64,000 nucleotides of DNA from Eubacterium sp. (GTDB lineage Bacteria > Bacillota > Clostridia > Lachnospirales > Lachnospiraceae), in assembly GCA_017475235.1 (NCBI GenBank), contig JAFVGA010000015.1, positions 1 to 64,000 on the forward strand, read 5' to 3'. The notes beneath the pieces are model-generated. The model did no database searches and was not told where the DNA came from. It saw only the letters and a program-made list of their open reading frames with translations. Position numbers and translations under genes: made by a program. Positions 8,284-16,527 of the stretch are shown here, one piece after another (the first letter of the stretch is position 1; every line of letters begins with the position of its first letter).

Positions 8284-8340
8284 AAAAAAGAGGCTATGAT
8301 TCTCGAAAGTTAGCCCTTCTTGAAACTTTGCCTCTTTTTT
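8284..8340. terminator. Terminator of the DUF6273-like gene
   Basis: Perfect 11-bp arms (8284-8294 and 8330-8340) end in T-runs on both strands and enclose a smaller imperfect hairpin. It lies 13 bp after the stop of the 8353-9345 gene. Confidence 0.75.
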
Positions 8341-8352
8341 ATCACTTCTATT

Positions 8353-9345
8353 CTACTTTGTTTTCTTTGATTTTACTTTTGACCATTTTGAATAATATCT
8401 TTTATCATTTACATCACTGTAAGTTCTTATTCTAACAAAGTATTTCTTCTTCGATTTAAGCTTCTTAATAGTTTTTGTTTTTGATTTTGCTTTATTTATT
8501 GTTACAGTCTTTGCTTTTTTGAATTTCTTGGAAGTTGAATATTGTAACTTATACCCCATTACACCATCAGTTTTTCCTTTTTTTCTCCAAGTAATCTTTA
8601 GTTTTCTTTTTTTTGATTTTATTTTTGAAATCTTTGTGGCTTTTGGGCTAAAATATTGCATATTTTCACCTATTACGCCAACTTTTTTCCATAGTTTTGA
8701 AGCTTTTCTAATATGTATAGCTGGACGCACTCCACAAGGCGAACCACTAATTGGGTCACTATATATTGTGATTTTTCCGTCACTCAAAGGAAGCGCTAAT
8801 TTATAATCATCAGGACCAAATATTGGACCAATCTTTTTCGCTTTCGGACCATAAAAAACAAAGTGTGAATTATCTCCATTATATCTTGTAGATATATTAT
8901 CTAAAAACTTAAGATACTCGAAATCATAATAATTTGTCAACAACAAATTTTTTCCTTTTTCAGATTCGATAACATCATATTTTTCCGATTCTGAAAACAT
9001 TTCATCATAGAGCTTTTTACTGCTATTATAACTTTTTTCGACCTTATCCTTATAATCTATCAAATTACCCTCGTACTTTATTTGTAAATCTAAACTAGCC
9101 AACACCTTTTCAGAAATACAATACATATCATTCCCTTTAACCTCAAGCACTATCCATCTTATAGGATCTTTTCTTTTGAAGTCATCTTGCCAATAGTTAC
9201 CAAAAGTAATGACATCAAATTTAGAAATGTGATTAACATCAATTATTGGATTAGATACTGTACCTTGCGCAGCATTTACATCAATACTACTAATAGATGT
9301 TAGAAGCACACTCAATACAACTAATATACAAATCAACTTCTTCAT
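8353..9345 (-). CDS. Secreted DUF6273-like protein with fibronectin-like tail
   Basis: A 330-aa exported protein of unknown function. Residues 1-25 form a signal peptide (MKKLICILVVLSVLLTS) ending near AQG. Residues about 40-230 have the pattern ITFGNYWQ, PIRWIVLEV, YCISEKVL and GVRPAIHI, which I associate with DUF6273-type extracellular domains. The last ~85 residues form a very lysine-rich fibronectin type III-like domain (LKITWRKKG, GYKLQYSTSKKFKKA, YFVRIRTY). Start 9345 is chosen for its GGGAGG and signal peptide. Two palindromes lie upstream at 9380-9433. Confidence 0.7.
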   Translation of the reverse strand: MKKLICILVVLSVLLTSISSIDVNAAQGTVSNPIIDVNHISKFDVITFGNYWQDDFKRKDPIRWIVLEVKGNDMYCISEKVLASLDLQIKYEGNLIDYKDKVEKSYNSSKKLYDEMFSESEKYDVIESEKGKNLLLTNYYDFEYLKFLDNISTRYNGDNSHFVFYGPKAKKIGPIFGPDDYKLALPLSDGKITIYSDPISGSPCGVRPAIHIRKASKLWKKVGVIGENMQYFSPKATKISKIKSKKRKLKITWRKKGKTDGVMGYKLQYSTSKKFKKAKTVTINKAKSKTKTIKKLKSKKKYFVRIRTYSDVNDKRYYSKWSKVKSKKTK

Positions 9346-9379
9346 ATATAATTTCCTCCCGATCAACAATTGTTTTATT

Positions 9380-9411
9380 ATAGTAGTACTTCTGTCAAGA
9401 AGTACTACTAT
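9380..9411. repeat. Perfect 14-bp palindrome upstream of the DUF6273-like gene
   Basis: ATAGTAGTACTTCT (9380-9393) is repeated as its exact reverse complement (9398-9411) around a 4-nt centre. On the minus strand the palindrome contains TTGACA and runs into TATAAT, but only 10 nt apart, so this is not an ordinary promoter spacing. It could be an operator or a 5' RNA hairpin. Confidence 0.8.
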
Positions 9412-9412
9412 A

Positions 9413-9433
9413 CTGATATATGTAATATATCAG
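9413..9433. repeat. Second palindrome, 9-bp arms
   Basis: CTGATATAT and ATATATCAG are separated by 3 nt, one base away from the 14-bp palindrome. The pair lies between the prfB terminator and the DUF6273-like gene. Confidence 0.75.
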
Positions 9434-9447
9434 GCGATTTTTCATAT

Positions 9448-9479
9448 AAAAAACTCTCATCCTTCGATGAGAGTTTTTT
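9448..9479. terminator. prfB terminator
   Basis: A 13-bp perfect stem (9448-9460 with 9467-9479), loop CCTTCG, flanked by A and T runs. It lies 29 bp after the prfB stop codon. Confidence 0.9.
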
Positions 9480-9507
9480 ATTATTTTGATACTTTTTAAT
9501 TACTACT

Positions 9508-10611
9508 TTATTCATGAATCCATTTCAAGTATTCGTTGATAAATGGATCCAAATAACCATCTAATACTTTGTTTACGTCAGCCACTTCGCAGTTTGTTCT
9601 GTGGTCTTTTGCCATAGTATATGGTTGCAACACATAAGATCTTATTTGGTTGCCCCATCCTATCTCTGTAACTTCACCACGAATATCATCTCGCTTAGCA
9701 GCCTCTTCTTCTTTCTTCTTCAAATATAGTTGAGACTTGAGCATTCGCATTGCTTGTTCTTTGTTTTGTGTCTGTGAACGTTGGTTCTGACACTGAACAA
9801 CAATTCCCGTTGGAATGTGCGTGATTCGAATGGCCGATGATGTTTTATTTACATGCTGTCCGCCTGCTCCACTCGCTCTGTAAGTATCAACTCTAATTTC
9901 GTCATCGTTTATTTCTATATCTAAGTCTTCCTCTATCTCTGGCATAACTTCCACAGATGTGAATGAAGTCTGTCTCTTGCCCTGTGCATTGAATGGACTG
10001 ATACGAACTAATCTATGAACTCCTTTTTCGGATTTCAAATATCCGTAGGCATTAGTTCCTTTTACCATAAATGTTATCGACTTAATTCCAGCTTCATCAC
10101 CATCCAAAAAGTCTACCACCTCATGCGTAAATCCGTGTGACTCTGCATATCTTGTATACATTCGATAAAGCATACTTGCCCAGTCGCACGACTCTGTTCC
10201 ACCAGCACCCGCATTAATCTTAATAACTGCATCGCAATCATCATACTCATCAGAAAGCAAAGCCGAAATCTTAACTCTATCAAACTCAGCAATAAAAGAA
10301 TCCAATGCTTCTTTCAACTCTTCAGCCGATAAAGCATCTTCGTCTTCCTCTGCCATCTCAATCATTACAGAGACATCATCAAACTGTTCTTGCAAGTTCT
10401 TGATATCTTCCAAAGACTTCTTCAAAGCATTTGCTTCTTTCACAGTCTTCTGCGCGGACTCAGAGTCATCCCAGAAGTCTGGCTTTTCCATTACAGCTTC
10501 TAACTCAGAAATCTTGCCTTCAGTTTCTTCAATATGAAAAGACTTGGCAAGTTCGCTAAGTCTATCTGTATAACTATTCAATTCCTGTTTGTATTGTTCT
10601 AGTTCTATCAT
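9508..10611 (-). CDS. prfB: Peptide chain release factor 2
   Basis: RF2 (367 aa) releases peptides at UGA and UAA. The GGQ catalytic motif is at 250-252 (SGAGGQHVNKT) and the stop-codon-reading tripeptide SPF, diagnostic for RF2 over RF1, is at 205-207. The gene is one continuous frame: the N-terminal region SELAKSFHIEETEGK contains no internal UGA, so the programmed +1 frameshift known from many prfB genes is absent. It follows secA with a small hairpin between them and ends at a strong terminator. Confidence 0.97.
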   Translation of the reverse strand: MIELEQYKQELNSYTDRLSELAKSFHIEETEGKISELEAVMEKPDFWDDSESAQKTVKEANALKKSLEDIKNLQEQFDDVSVMIEMAEEDEDALSAEELKEALDSFIAEFDRVKISALLSDEYDDCDAVIKINAGAGGTESCDWASMLYRMYTRYAESHGFTHEVVDFLDGDEAGIKSITFMVKGTNAYGYLKSEKGVHRLVRISPFNAQGKRQTSFTSVEVMPEIEEDLDIEINDDEIRVDTYRASGAGGQHVNKTSSAIRITHIPTGIVVQCQNQRSQTQNKEQAMRMLKSQLYLKKKEEEAAKRDDIRGEVTEIGWGNQIRSYVLQPYTMAKDHRTNCEVADVNKVLDGYLDPFINEYLKWIHE

Positions 10612-10628
10612 TTGATTTCCTTTAAAAT

Positions 10629-10654
10629 ACCTGGGGACATAATTATCCCCAGGT
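10629..10654. other. Hairpin between secA and prfB
   Basis: ACCTGGGGA (10629-10637) pairs perfectly with TCCCCAGGT (10646-10654). No long T-run follows on the minus strand, so it may be a weak attenuator or an mRNA processing or stability element between the two genes. Confidence 0.6.
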
Positions 10655-10665
10655 TAAATATCATT

Positions 10666-13239
10666 TTATGCGCCAGGTCTTCCGTGACAGTGTTTGTATT
10701 TCTTACCACTTCCGCAAGGACATGGGTCGTTTGGATATACCTTCTCTGTCTCTCTAACCTTTGGCTTGTGAATCTCTTGGTCGTCACCTTTGTTTGTACC
10801 AGTAACTTCTGCCACTTCCTCACGCTCAACACTCTGCTCAACCTGAATGTGGAATAGAGTTCTGATTGTATCTTCCTTAATAGAATCAACCATGTATGCA
10901 AAGATATCGAACGCTTGGATCTTATACTCGATAGCCGGATCCTTCTGACCATAAGCTGCAAGTCCAATACCCTGCTTCAACTGCTCTAAGTCGTCCAAGT
11001 GATCCATCCACTTCTGGTCGATAACACGCATTAGAACCATTCGCTCTAACTCACGAACGTGCTCTGGTCCAGGGAACTCTGACTCCTTCATCTCGTACGC
11101 CTTGTGAGCGCCCTCTTTTATAACCTGCTTGAACTCAGCTTGTGAAAGTTGATTCAAGTCGTCTTCGCTAATCTCCAACTGCAAAGGAATAATATCAAAC
11201 AATGCTTGATGTAGACCTTCTGTATCCCAGTCGTTTGGATTGTCACCATGACAGAATTGGTCAACCTTTGCATCTATAACTTCATTCATCATCTTGATGA
11301 TTGAATCTCTCATATCTTCGCCGTCTAGCACGCGAGCTCTCTCAGCATAGATAATCTCACGTTGGTCATTGTTAACCTTATCGTAATCCATAAGATTCTT
11401 TCTGATACCAAAGTTGTTACCCTCGATCTTCTTCTGCGCTCTCTCGATCGTGTTCGACAAAGACTTATGATGAATCTCTTCGTTCTCAGGAACGCGTAGT
11501 GCGTTGAACACTCCAATCAAACGCTCTGAACCAAAGAGTCTCATAATGTCATCCTCTAGTGAGATGTAGAACTTAGATTCACCCACGTCACCTTGACGAC
11601 CTGAACGACCACGCAACTGGTTATCGATACGACGAGACTCGTGTCTCTCTGTACCAACAATCTTCAAACCGCCGGCAGCCTTTGCTTCTTCGTCCAACTT
11701 AATATCAGTACCACGACCAGCCATGTTTGTCGCGATAGTAACTGCGCCATGCTTACCAGCGTCTGCAACTATCTCAGCTTCCATCTCGTGGAACTTCGCA
11801 TTCAACACGTTGTGAGGAATTCCCTGCTTCTTAAGAAGTTTACTAATCTCTTCAGATGAATCGATGTTGATAGTACCAACCAAAACTGGCTGTCCCTTCT
11901 TGTGAGCTTCGACAATTGCCTCAATAACAGCGTGTAGCTTTTCTCTTCTTGTTTTAAATACAGCATCATCATAGTCAGTTCTTCTGATTGGCTCGTTAGT
12001 TGGAATCTCAACAACGTCCATGCTGTAGATATCTCTAAACTCTTTTTCTTCTGTAATAGCTGTACCTGTCATACCAGCCTTCTTCTCATACTTGTTGAAG
12101 AAGTTCTGGAATGTGATTGTAGCCAAAGTCTTACTTTCTCTTTGAACCTTAACATGCTCTTTGGCTTCGATAGCCTGATGCAAACCATCTGAATATCTTC
12201 TACCTGGCATGATACGTCCAGTAAACTCATCTACAATCAATACTTCATTATCTCTAACAACATAGTCCTGATCTCTGTGCATCAAGTTGTGAGCACGAAG
12301 AGCAAGAATCATGTTGTGCTGTAATTCTAAGTTCTCTGCGTCAGCATAGTTGTCCACGTGGAAGAACTGCTCTACCTTTTTAATACCTTGTGCAGTTAGA
12401 GTAACAATCTTGTCCTTCTCGTTTACGAGGAAGTCTCCATCTTCTTCCATATCCACGCCCATCAAAGCGTCCATCTTTGAAAGATCAGTCTTAGCTTCAC
12501 CTCTCTCCATACGGCGTGCCAAAATATCGCACATCTCGTAAAGTTTTGTAGACTTTCCACTTGAACCAGAAATAATAAGAGGTGTTCTAGCCTCGTCGAT
12601 AAGAACCGAGTCAACCTCGTCGACGATTGCGTAGTGAAGTCCTCTTTGAACTAGCTGCTCTTTGTAAACAACCATGTTGTCTCTCAAATAATCGAAACCT
12701 AGTTCGTTATTTGTAATGTATGTGATGTCACAGTTGTATGCATCTCTCTTCTCGTCTGGTTCCATCTCGGCAAGTACGCAACCAACTGTTAGACCTAGTG
12801 CTCTATGAACCTGACCCATCCACTCAGCATCACGGTTAGCCAAGTATTCGTTTACAGTAACGATATGAACACCCTTGCCTTCAAGCGCGTTCAAATATGC
12901 TGGAAGCAAACATGTCTGTGTTTTACCTTCACCAGTCTTCATCTCTGCGATACGACCTTCGTGAAGAATGATACCACCTTGCAACTGACAAGGATAATGC
13001 TCTGTACCAAGAATTCTTCTAGTTGCTTCTCTCACCAAGGCAAATGCCTCAGGAAGAAGATCATCTAGTGTCTCGCCATTTGCAAAACGCTCTTTGAACT
13101 CTTCAGTCTTAGCTTTCATCTCATCGTCAGAAAGTTTCATCATGTCATCTCTAAGCGAAAGAATCTTATCGAGTTTATGTTTATGTCTCTTTAATTCTCT
13201 CTCGCTATGAGTTCCTATTACTTTTGTTAAAATGCTCAT
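10666..13239 (-). CDS. secA: Preprotein translocase ATPase SecA
   Basis: SecA (857 aa) drives protein export through SecYEG. The Walker A region MKTGEGKTQ is at about residues 101-109, DEVDSVLIDEARTPLIISG follows near 210, and the helicase-type motif GRGTDIKL is near 490. The C-terminus carries the zinc-binding SEC-C motif PNDPCPCGSGKKYKHCHG. The length is normal. The gene has its own promoter (13303-13331) and precedes prfB, as in many Firmicutes. secY lies at 45736. Confidence 0.98.
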   Translation of the reverse strand: MSILTKVIGTHSERELKRHKHKLDKILSLRDDMMKLSDDEMKAKTEEFKERFANGETLDDLLPEAFALVREATRRILGTEHYPCQLQGGIILHEGRIAEMKTGEGKTQTCLLPAYLNALEGKGVHIVTVNEYLANRDAEWMGQVHRALGLTVGCVLAEMEPDEKRDAYNCDITYITNNELGFDYLRDNMVVYKEQLVQRGLHYAIVDEVDSVLIDEARTPLIISGSSGKSTKLYEMCDILARRMERGEAKTDLSKMDALMGVDMEEDGDFLVNEKDKIVTLTAQGIKKVEQFFHVDNYADAENLELQHNMILALRAHNLMHRDQDYVVRDNEVLIVDEFTGRIMPGRRYSDGLHQAIEAKEHVKVQRESKTLATITFQNFFNKYEKKAGMTGTAITEEKEFRDIYSMDVVEIPTNEPIRRTDYDDAVFKTRREKLHAVIEAIVEAHKKGQPVLVGTINIDSSEEISKLLKKQGIPHNVLNAKFHEMEAEIVADAGKHGAVTIATNMAGRGTDIKLDEEAKAAGGLKIVGTERHESRRIDNQLRGRSGRQGDVGESKFYISLEDDIMRLFGSERLIGVFNALRVPENEEIHHKSLSNTIERAQKKIEGNNFGIRKNLMDYDKVNNDQREIIYAERARVLDGEDMRDSIIKMMNEVIDAKVDQFCHGDNPNDWDTEGLHQALFDIIPLQLEISEDDLNQLSQAEFKQVIKEGAHKAYEMKESEFPGPEHVRELERMVLMRVIDQKWMDHLDDLEQLKQGIGLAAYGQKDPAIEYKIQAFDIFAYMVDSIKEDTIRTLFHIQVEQSVEREEVAEVTGTNKGDDQEIHKPKVRETEKVYPNDPCPCGSGKKYKHCHGRPGA

Positions 13240-13271
13240 TGTATTTACCTCGTTCTTTATATTATGGCAAA

Positions 13272-13328
13272 ATAAAAATCTGCCTTTTACGCATCTTGAA
13301 ATATTTTAGCATTCAGGCAGATTTTTAT
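13272..13328. repeat. Inverted repeat across the secA promoter
   Basis: ATAAAAATCTGCC (13272-13284) and its exact reverse complement (13316-13328) are 31 nt apart. The -10 element lies between the arms and the right arm overlaps the -35. It could be a regulatory palindrome or a large 5' hairpin. Confidence 0.65.
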
Positions 13329-13331
13329 CAA
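13303..13331 (-). promoter_or_regulatory. Sigma-A promoter of secA
   Basis: On the minus strand TTGATA (13326-13331), 17 nt, TAAAAT (13303-13308), about 64 bp before the secA start. Confidence 0.65.
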
Positions 13332-13369
13332 TAAACATAGTGTTATATAAATGTTAAATAACTGTTAAC

Positions 13370-13399
13370 AAAAAAGGAGGCTTTCGCCTCCTTTTTTTA
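13370..13399. terminator. hpf terminator
   Basis: GGAGGC-TTTC-GCCTCC stem flanked by A-run and T-run, beginning 3 bp after the hpf stop codon. Confidence 0.93.
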
Positions 13400-13401
13400 T
13401 A

Positions 13402-13935
13402 TTAGTCGAGCTCCGGCTCAATCAATCCGTATGTGTCGCCTTTTCTCTTGTAAACCACATTTACCTCATCAGTATCTGCGTTTAGGAAAACGAAAAAGCT
13501 ATGTCCTAGCATATCCATCTGCTCACATGCCTCTTCAGCGTCCATAGGCTTGATTCCGAACCTCTTAGTTCTAACGATCTGAACACCCTCGTCGTCGTAT
13601 GAATACTCTTCTACGTAGTCATCTTCGAAGATCTCTTTCGCAGTACGTTTGCTGTCTATCAATTTTTCTTTGTGTCTAATCAACTGTCTGATTAGAGTAT
13701 CTTGCGCCATATCGATAGCTGCAAACAAGTCCATATCCTCTTCTTCCGCTCTAATGATATGTCCTCTTACCGGGATTGTCACCTCTACTTTCTTCATGTT
13801 CTTACGTTCGCTAAGGGTTACATCTACGTTGGTGTCATCATCTAGGTATTTACCTACCTTTGCAAACTTGTCATTAATTTGAGTCTTAATGCCTTCTTTA
13901 ACTTCCAAGTTCTTTCCAAAAATAATAATATTCAT
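13402..13935 (-). CDS. hpf: Long-form ribosome hibernation promoting factor
   Basis: A 177-aa protein of the long HPF family, which dimerizes 70S ribosomes into inactive 100S particles in stationary phase. The N-terminal 100 residues are the S30AE/YfiA-type domain (NIIIFGKNLEVKEGIK, KVEVTIPVRGHIIRAEE, DMYAAID-like DLFAAIDMA). The C-terminal 60 residues are the dimerization domain, with the typical IVRTKRF, KPMDAEEA and MLGHSFFVFLNADT. It has an extended -10 promoter and its own terminator, so it is a single-gene unit. Confidence 0.96.
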   Translation of the reverse strand: MNIIIFGKNLEVKEGIKTQINDKFAKVGKYLDDDTNVDVTLSERKNMKKVEVTIPVRGHIIRAEEEDMDLFAAIDMAQDTLIRQLIRHKEKLIDSKRTAKEIFEDDYVEEYSYDDEGVQIVRTKRFGIKPMDAEEACEQMDMLGHSFFVFLNADTDEVNVVYKRKGDTYGLIEPELD

Positions 13936-13967
13936 GATGTCACTCCCTTCTATTATGTTGTAACTTT

Positions 13968-13976
13968 ATTATATCA
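13968..13976 (-). promoter_or_regulatory. Extended -10 promoter of hpf
   Basis: TGATATAAT on the minus strand is an extended -10 (TGnTATAAT). No clear -35 is visible, and that region falls in the arm of the adjacent inverted-repeat element. It lies about 33 bp before the hpf start codon. Confidence 0.55.
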
Positions 13977-13977
13977 T

Positions 13978-14117
13978 AAACAACGAGAAAAGTATTAATA
14001 AAAAAATTGGGAATCATAAATCTATTTATGATTCCCAATTCTTTTATTAATATTTGACGACTGTCCTGACGAAAAAGATTTTGATTGCAAAATCTTTGAG
14101 TCAGTTTCTCGTTGTTT
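13978..14117. repeat. 140-bp element with three-way-junction folding potential
   Basis: Perfect 13-bp ends, AAACAACGAGAAA (13978-13990) and its reverse complement (14105-14117), enclose two hairpins. The first (13992-14053) combines TATTAATAAAA/TTTTATTAATA with a perfect 16-bp stem (14006-14021 and 14024-14039). The second is 14066-14104, with CTGAC/GTCAG outside AAGATTTTG/CAAAATCTT. It begins 4 bp after the NlpC gene stop, probably terminates it, and abuts the hpf promoter. It has no ORF. It may be an RNA structure or a small palindromic mobile remnant. Confidence 0.75.
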
Positions 14118-14121
14118 TTAA

Positions 14122-15474
14122 TTACAATACACGTCTAGCTGCACATGGTGAACCCATTCCACTGATTGTGATACCTGTTCTCTCGTTTGATGCGTGGATA
14201 ATCTGTCCGCCACCCATATAGATAGCAACGTGACTGATTCTTCCGCCACCGTAACTGTAGAATAACAAGTCACCAGCCTGTAGGTTACTCATTGATACCT
14301 TACGTCCGTTGTTTACCTGAGTATATGATGATCTACTTAATGAAACACCAAAGTGTGCATATACTGACATTGTAAATCCTGAACAGTCTGTACCATGAGT
14401 CAAACTTGATCCACCAAATACGTATGGGTTACCAAGGAAGTTCTTAGCGTATGATACGATTGAACCACCTCTTCCGCCGCCTGATGAACCACCTGAGTAG
14501 CTACGACGTCTTGGTTTACTATATCCGTAACTGCTTGAGTTACTTCTACGGCTTCTTCTTGAGTAGTTGTTTCCACCACCGTTGTTTGTGTTAGTATTTC
14601 CTGTATTATTGTTTCCAACGTTGTTGTTTCCACCATTGTTGTCATTTCCGCCGTTGTTATCATTATTGTTATTCTGAGCTGCTGCAGCTTCTGCTGCTGC
14701 CTGTCTAGCCTCTTCAGCTTCTCTAGCTCTCTCAGCTGCAATCTCTGCCTTTTCTTCTGCGATAGTCTTAGCCTGGTCAAAGTCAACAGATACTTTTACG
14801 AAGTCAGATGAAACCCATCCGTTCTTTCCTTCGCTAACTCTAAGTTTAACCCATCTACCATCCTTGCTGTACTTCTTCATTGACTTGCAGTCACCCTTGA
14901 AGACGTTTGTTACAACAGATGAATCTGATGTACTCTTAGATCTTAAGTGAACACCGTTTTCTTTAACTGTAGCGAAAACATATCCTTCATCTAGACAGAA
15001 GTTGATAGCATCGTCACCAGTTTTAAAGAAACTAGCCTTACAATATCCTCTACAATTACCTGATTTAATCTTATACCAACCATTATTAGTCTTACCTAAA
15101 ACGATTGCTCCACAGTTATTGTAGATCTTACCTTTAACTTTTGAATTTTCGTCAGCTTTCTTACGAACGTTAACATATCCGTCTTCGCCACCTTCAACCT
15201 TAGCGATAGCGATATCAGAGAATACCTTGCTCATCTTGCTGTTCATGTTAACATTCACGTTTTCACCGTCTGTAGGTGAAGTCTGATATGCAGGAAGCAT
15301 GCCAGAGATACCCTTAGCGCCGTTATTATCAATATAACCGCCTACAAGCTCTGTAGCACCCGCTGCAGGGATATCTGTCTCCAACTCTTCCGCTGGTACA
15401 GGGACCATACTAGACACAGAAAGTGTCATAGCGAACACCATACATGCTATTTTTTTCATAATTTGGTTTTTCAT
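14122..15474 (-). CDS. Secreted NlpC/P60 peptidoglycan hydrolase with SH3 domains
   Basis: A 450-aa exported cell-wall endopeptidase that should cleave peptide stems of peptidoglycan. Order: signal peptide (1-28), a variable region, two bacterial SH3-like segments (about 90-155 and 160-225), a coiled-coil-like E/A/R-rich stretch (about 230-262), an Asn/Gly-rich linker (about 265-305), then an NlpC/P60 domain. The catalytic Cys is at about 364 (GTDCSGF), with His at about 415 (SHVAIYMG) and 427. The start has GGAGG 10 nt upstream and a TTGACA-16-TATAAT promoter. The linker is a low-complexity spacer, probably spanning the wall. Confidence 0.93.
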   Translation of the reverse strand: MKNQIMKKIACMVFAMTLSVSSMVPVPAEELETDIPAAGATELVGGYIDNNGAKGISGMLPAYQTSPTDGENVNVNMNSKMSKVFSDIAIAKVEGGEDGYVNVRKKADENSKVKGKIYNNCGAIVLGKTNNGWYKIKSGNCRGYCKASFFKTGDDAINFCLDEGYVFATVKENGVHLRSKSTSDSSVVTNVFKGDCKSMKKYSKDGRWVKLRVSEGKNGWVSSDFVKVSVDFDQAKTIAEEKAEIAAERAREAEEARQAAAEAAAAQNNNNDNNGGNDNNGGNNNVGNNNTGNTNTNNGGGNNYSRRSRRSNSSSYGYSKPRRRSYSGGSSGGGRGGSIVSYAKNFLGNPYVFGGSSLTHGTDCSGFTMSVYAHFGVSLSRSSYTQVNNGRKVSMSNLQAGDLLFYSYGGGRISHVAIYMGGGQIIHASNERTGITISGMGSPCAARRVL

Positions 15475-15537
15475 AATAAAATAACCTCCAATAATTTGTA
15501 ACGCATTGGAATTTGTAAATGTTACAAATGTATTACA

Positions 15538-15565
15538 ATTATAACAATAAAATGTAACTTGTCAA
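15538..15565 (-). promoter_or_regulatory. Sigma-A promoter of the NlpC/P60 gene
   Basis: On the minus strand TTGACA (15560-15565), 16 nt, TATAAT (15538-15543). The 5' leader contains CCAAT...ATTGG and TTTGT...ACAAA short inverted repeats. The rest of the gap to 15770 is AT-rich; on the plus strand only a TATAAT near 15750 is seen, for the SDR gene. Confidence 0.8.
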
Positions 15566-15770
15566 CCACTTTTTGCTATTTTTTCAAGTTTTATCACATT
15601 TGGAAAAAGTAATTATGTAAAGTTACTCACACCATCTTTTATTATACTCCTTTTTTATGTAAAGTAAAAGTGGCATTTTTTTACTTTTTGTGCTATCTTT
15701 TTTCTAGATAAAACACTAATCACTATTATATATAGAAAAGTAATATAATCTTGATAGTTAGGAGATAAAT

Positions 15771-16493
15771 ATGCAAAAAGCAGTGATTATAACAGGAGTT
15801 TCGGGTGATATTGGCTCCGCCATAGCAAGGGCCTTCGACGAAGACGGTTACATAGTGGTCGGAATCTATTATCACAGCGAAAAAGAGGCCGAGGCTTTGA
15901 AGGCCGAGCTAAATAATCCATGTTACTTCTATAAATATGATATGACTGATCCATCTTTTGCGGAAAAGTTTGTTGAAGAGATAAAGGATTTGAGTCTTTC
16001 TTACAAGGTTTTGGTGAATAATGCCGGTGCTGCTCTCTACTCGGAGTTCAGCAATCTTACAATAGATAAGTGGAATGAATTGTGGAATTTGAATGTTTCA
16101 TCGGTTCTCTTCCTATCTAAAGCGGTCACTCCACTCTTCTTACAAAATGGTAAGGGTCACATAATCAACATTTCATCCGTTTGGGGATCGCGCGGTGCTT
16201 CAATGGAGGTTGCCTACTCAACTACAAAGGGCGCAATCAATTCATTCACTAAAGCCCTCGCCAAAGAACTCGCCCCATCACACATCCAGGTGAACGCAAT
16301 TTGCCCTGGATTCATCGACACAAAAATGAATGATGATATTGCAGGTGAATTTCAACGATACATTGCAGACACTATCCCAGCCAACAGGCTAGGAACGCCA
16401 AAGGATGTGGCAGATGCCACATTTGCTCTCACAAAAGCTGAAGAATATATAACCGGCCAAGTCATTGGCGTAGATGGCGGCTGGCAAGTTTAA
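15771..16493 (+). CDS. SDR family oxidoreductase (FabG-like)
   Basis: A 240-aa classical short-chain dehydrogenase/reductase. The cofactor loop TGVSGDIG is at 8-15, the structural NNAG at 83-86, the catalytic Ser at about 135, and YSTTK at 149-153 (Tyr149, Lys153). CPGFIDTKM and a C-terminal GQVIGVDGGW are typical of the FabG/3-oxoacyl-ACP reductase branch, but no fatty-acid genes are nearby, so the substrate is unknown. It is one of only two plus-strand genes here and is a single-gene unit between a weak promoter and a bidirectional terminator. Confidence 0.9.
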   Translation: MQKAVIITGVSGDIGSAIARAFDEDGYIVVGIYYHSEKEAEALKAELNNPCYFYKYDMTDPSFAEKFVEEIKDLSLSYKVLVNNAGAALYSEFSNLTIDKWNELWNLNVSSVLFLSKAVTPLFLQNGKGHIINISSVWGSRGASMEVAYSTTKGAINSFTKALAKELAPSHIQVNAICPGFIDTKMNDDIAGEFQRYIADTIPANRLGTPKDVADATFALTKAEEYITGQVIGVDGGWQV

Positions 16494-16526
16494 AAAAAGG
16501 ATGTTTCAAAAGAAACATCCTTTTTA
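16494..16526. terminator. Bidirectional terminator
   Basis: GGATGTTTC and GAAACATCC around AAAA, with an A-run on the left and T-run on the right. It lies between the convergent SDR gene and the zinc-ribbon gene. Confidence 0.92.
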
Positions 16527-16527
16527 T

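Noticed and set aside
13978..14117. Insertion sequence or integron attachment site
   Set aside because: No transposase or integrase gene and no evident target-site duplication flank it; kept only as a structured palindromic element.
14400..14786. A 128-codon frame inside the NlpC/P60 gene
   Set aside because: It is another frame of the Asn/Gly-rich linker and produces a low-complexity Thr-rich translation; the NlpC frame has clear domains and a signal peptide.
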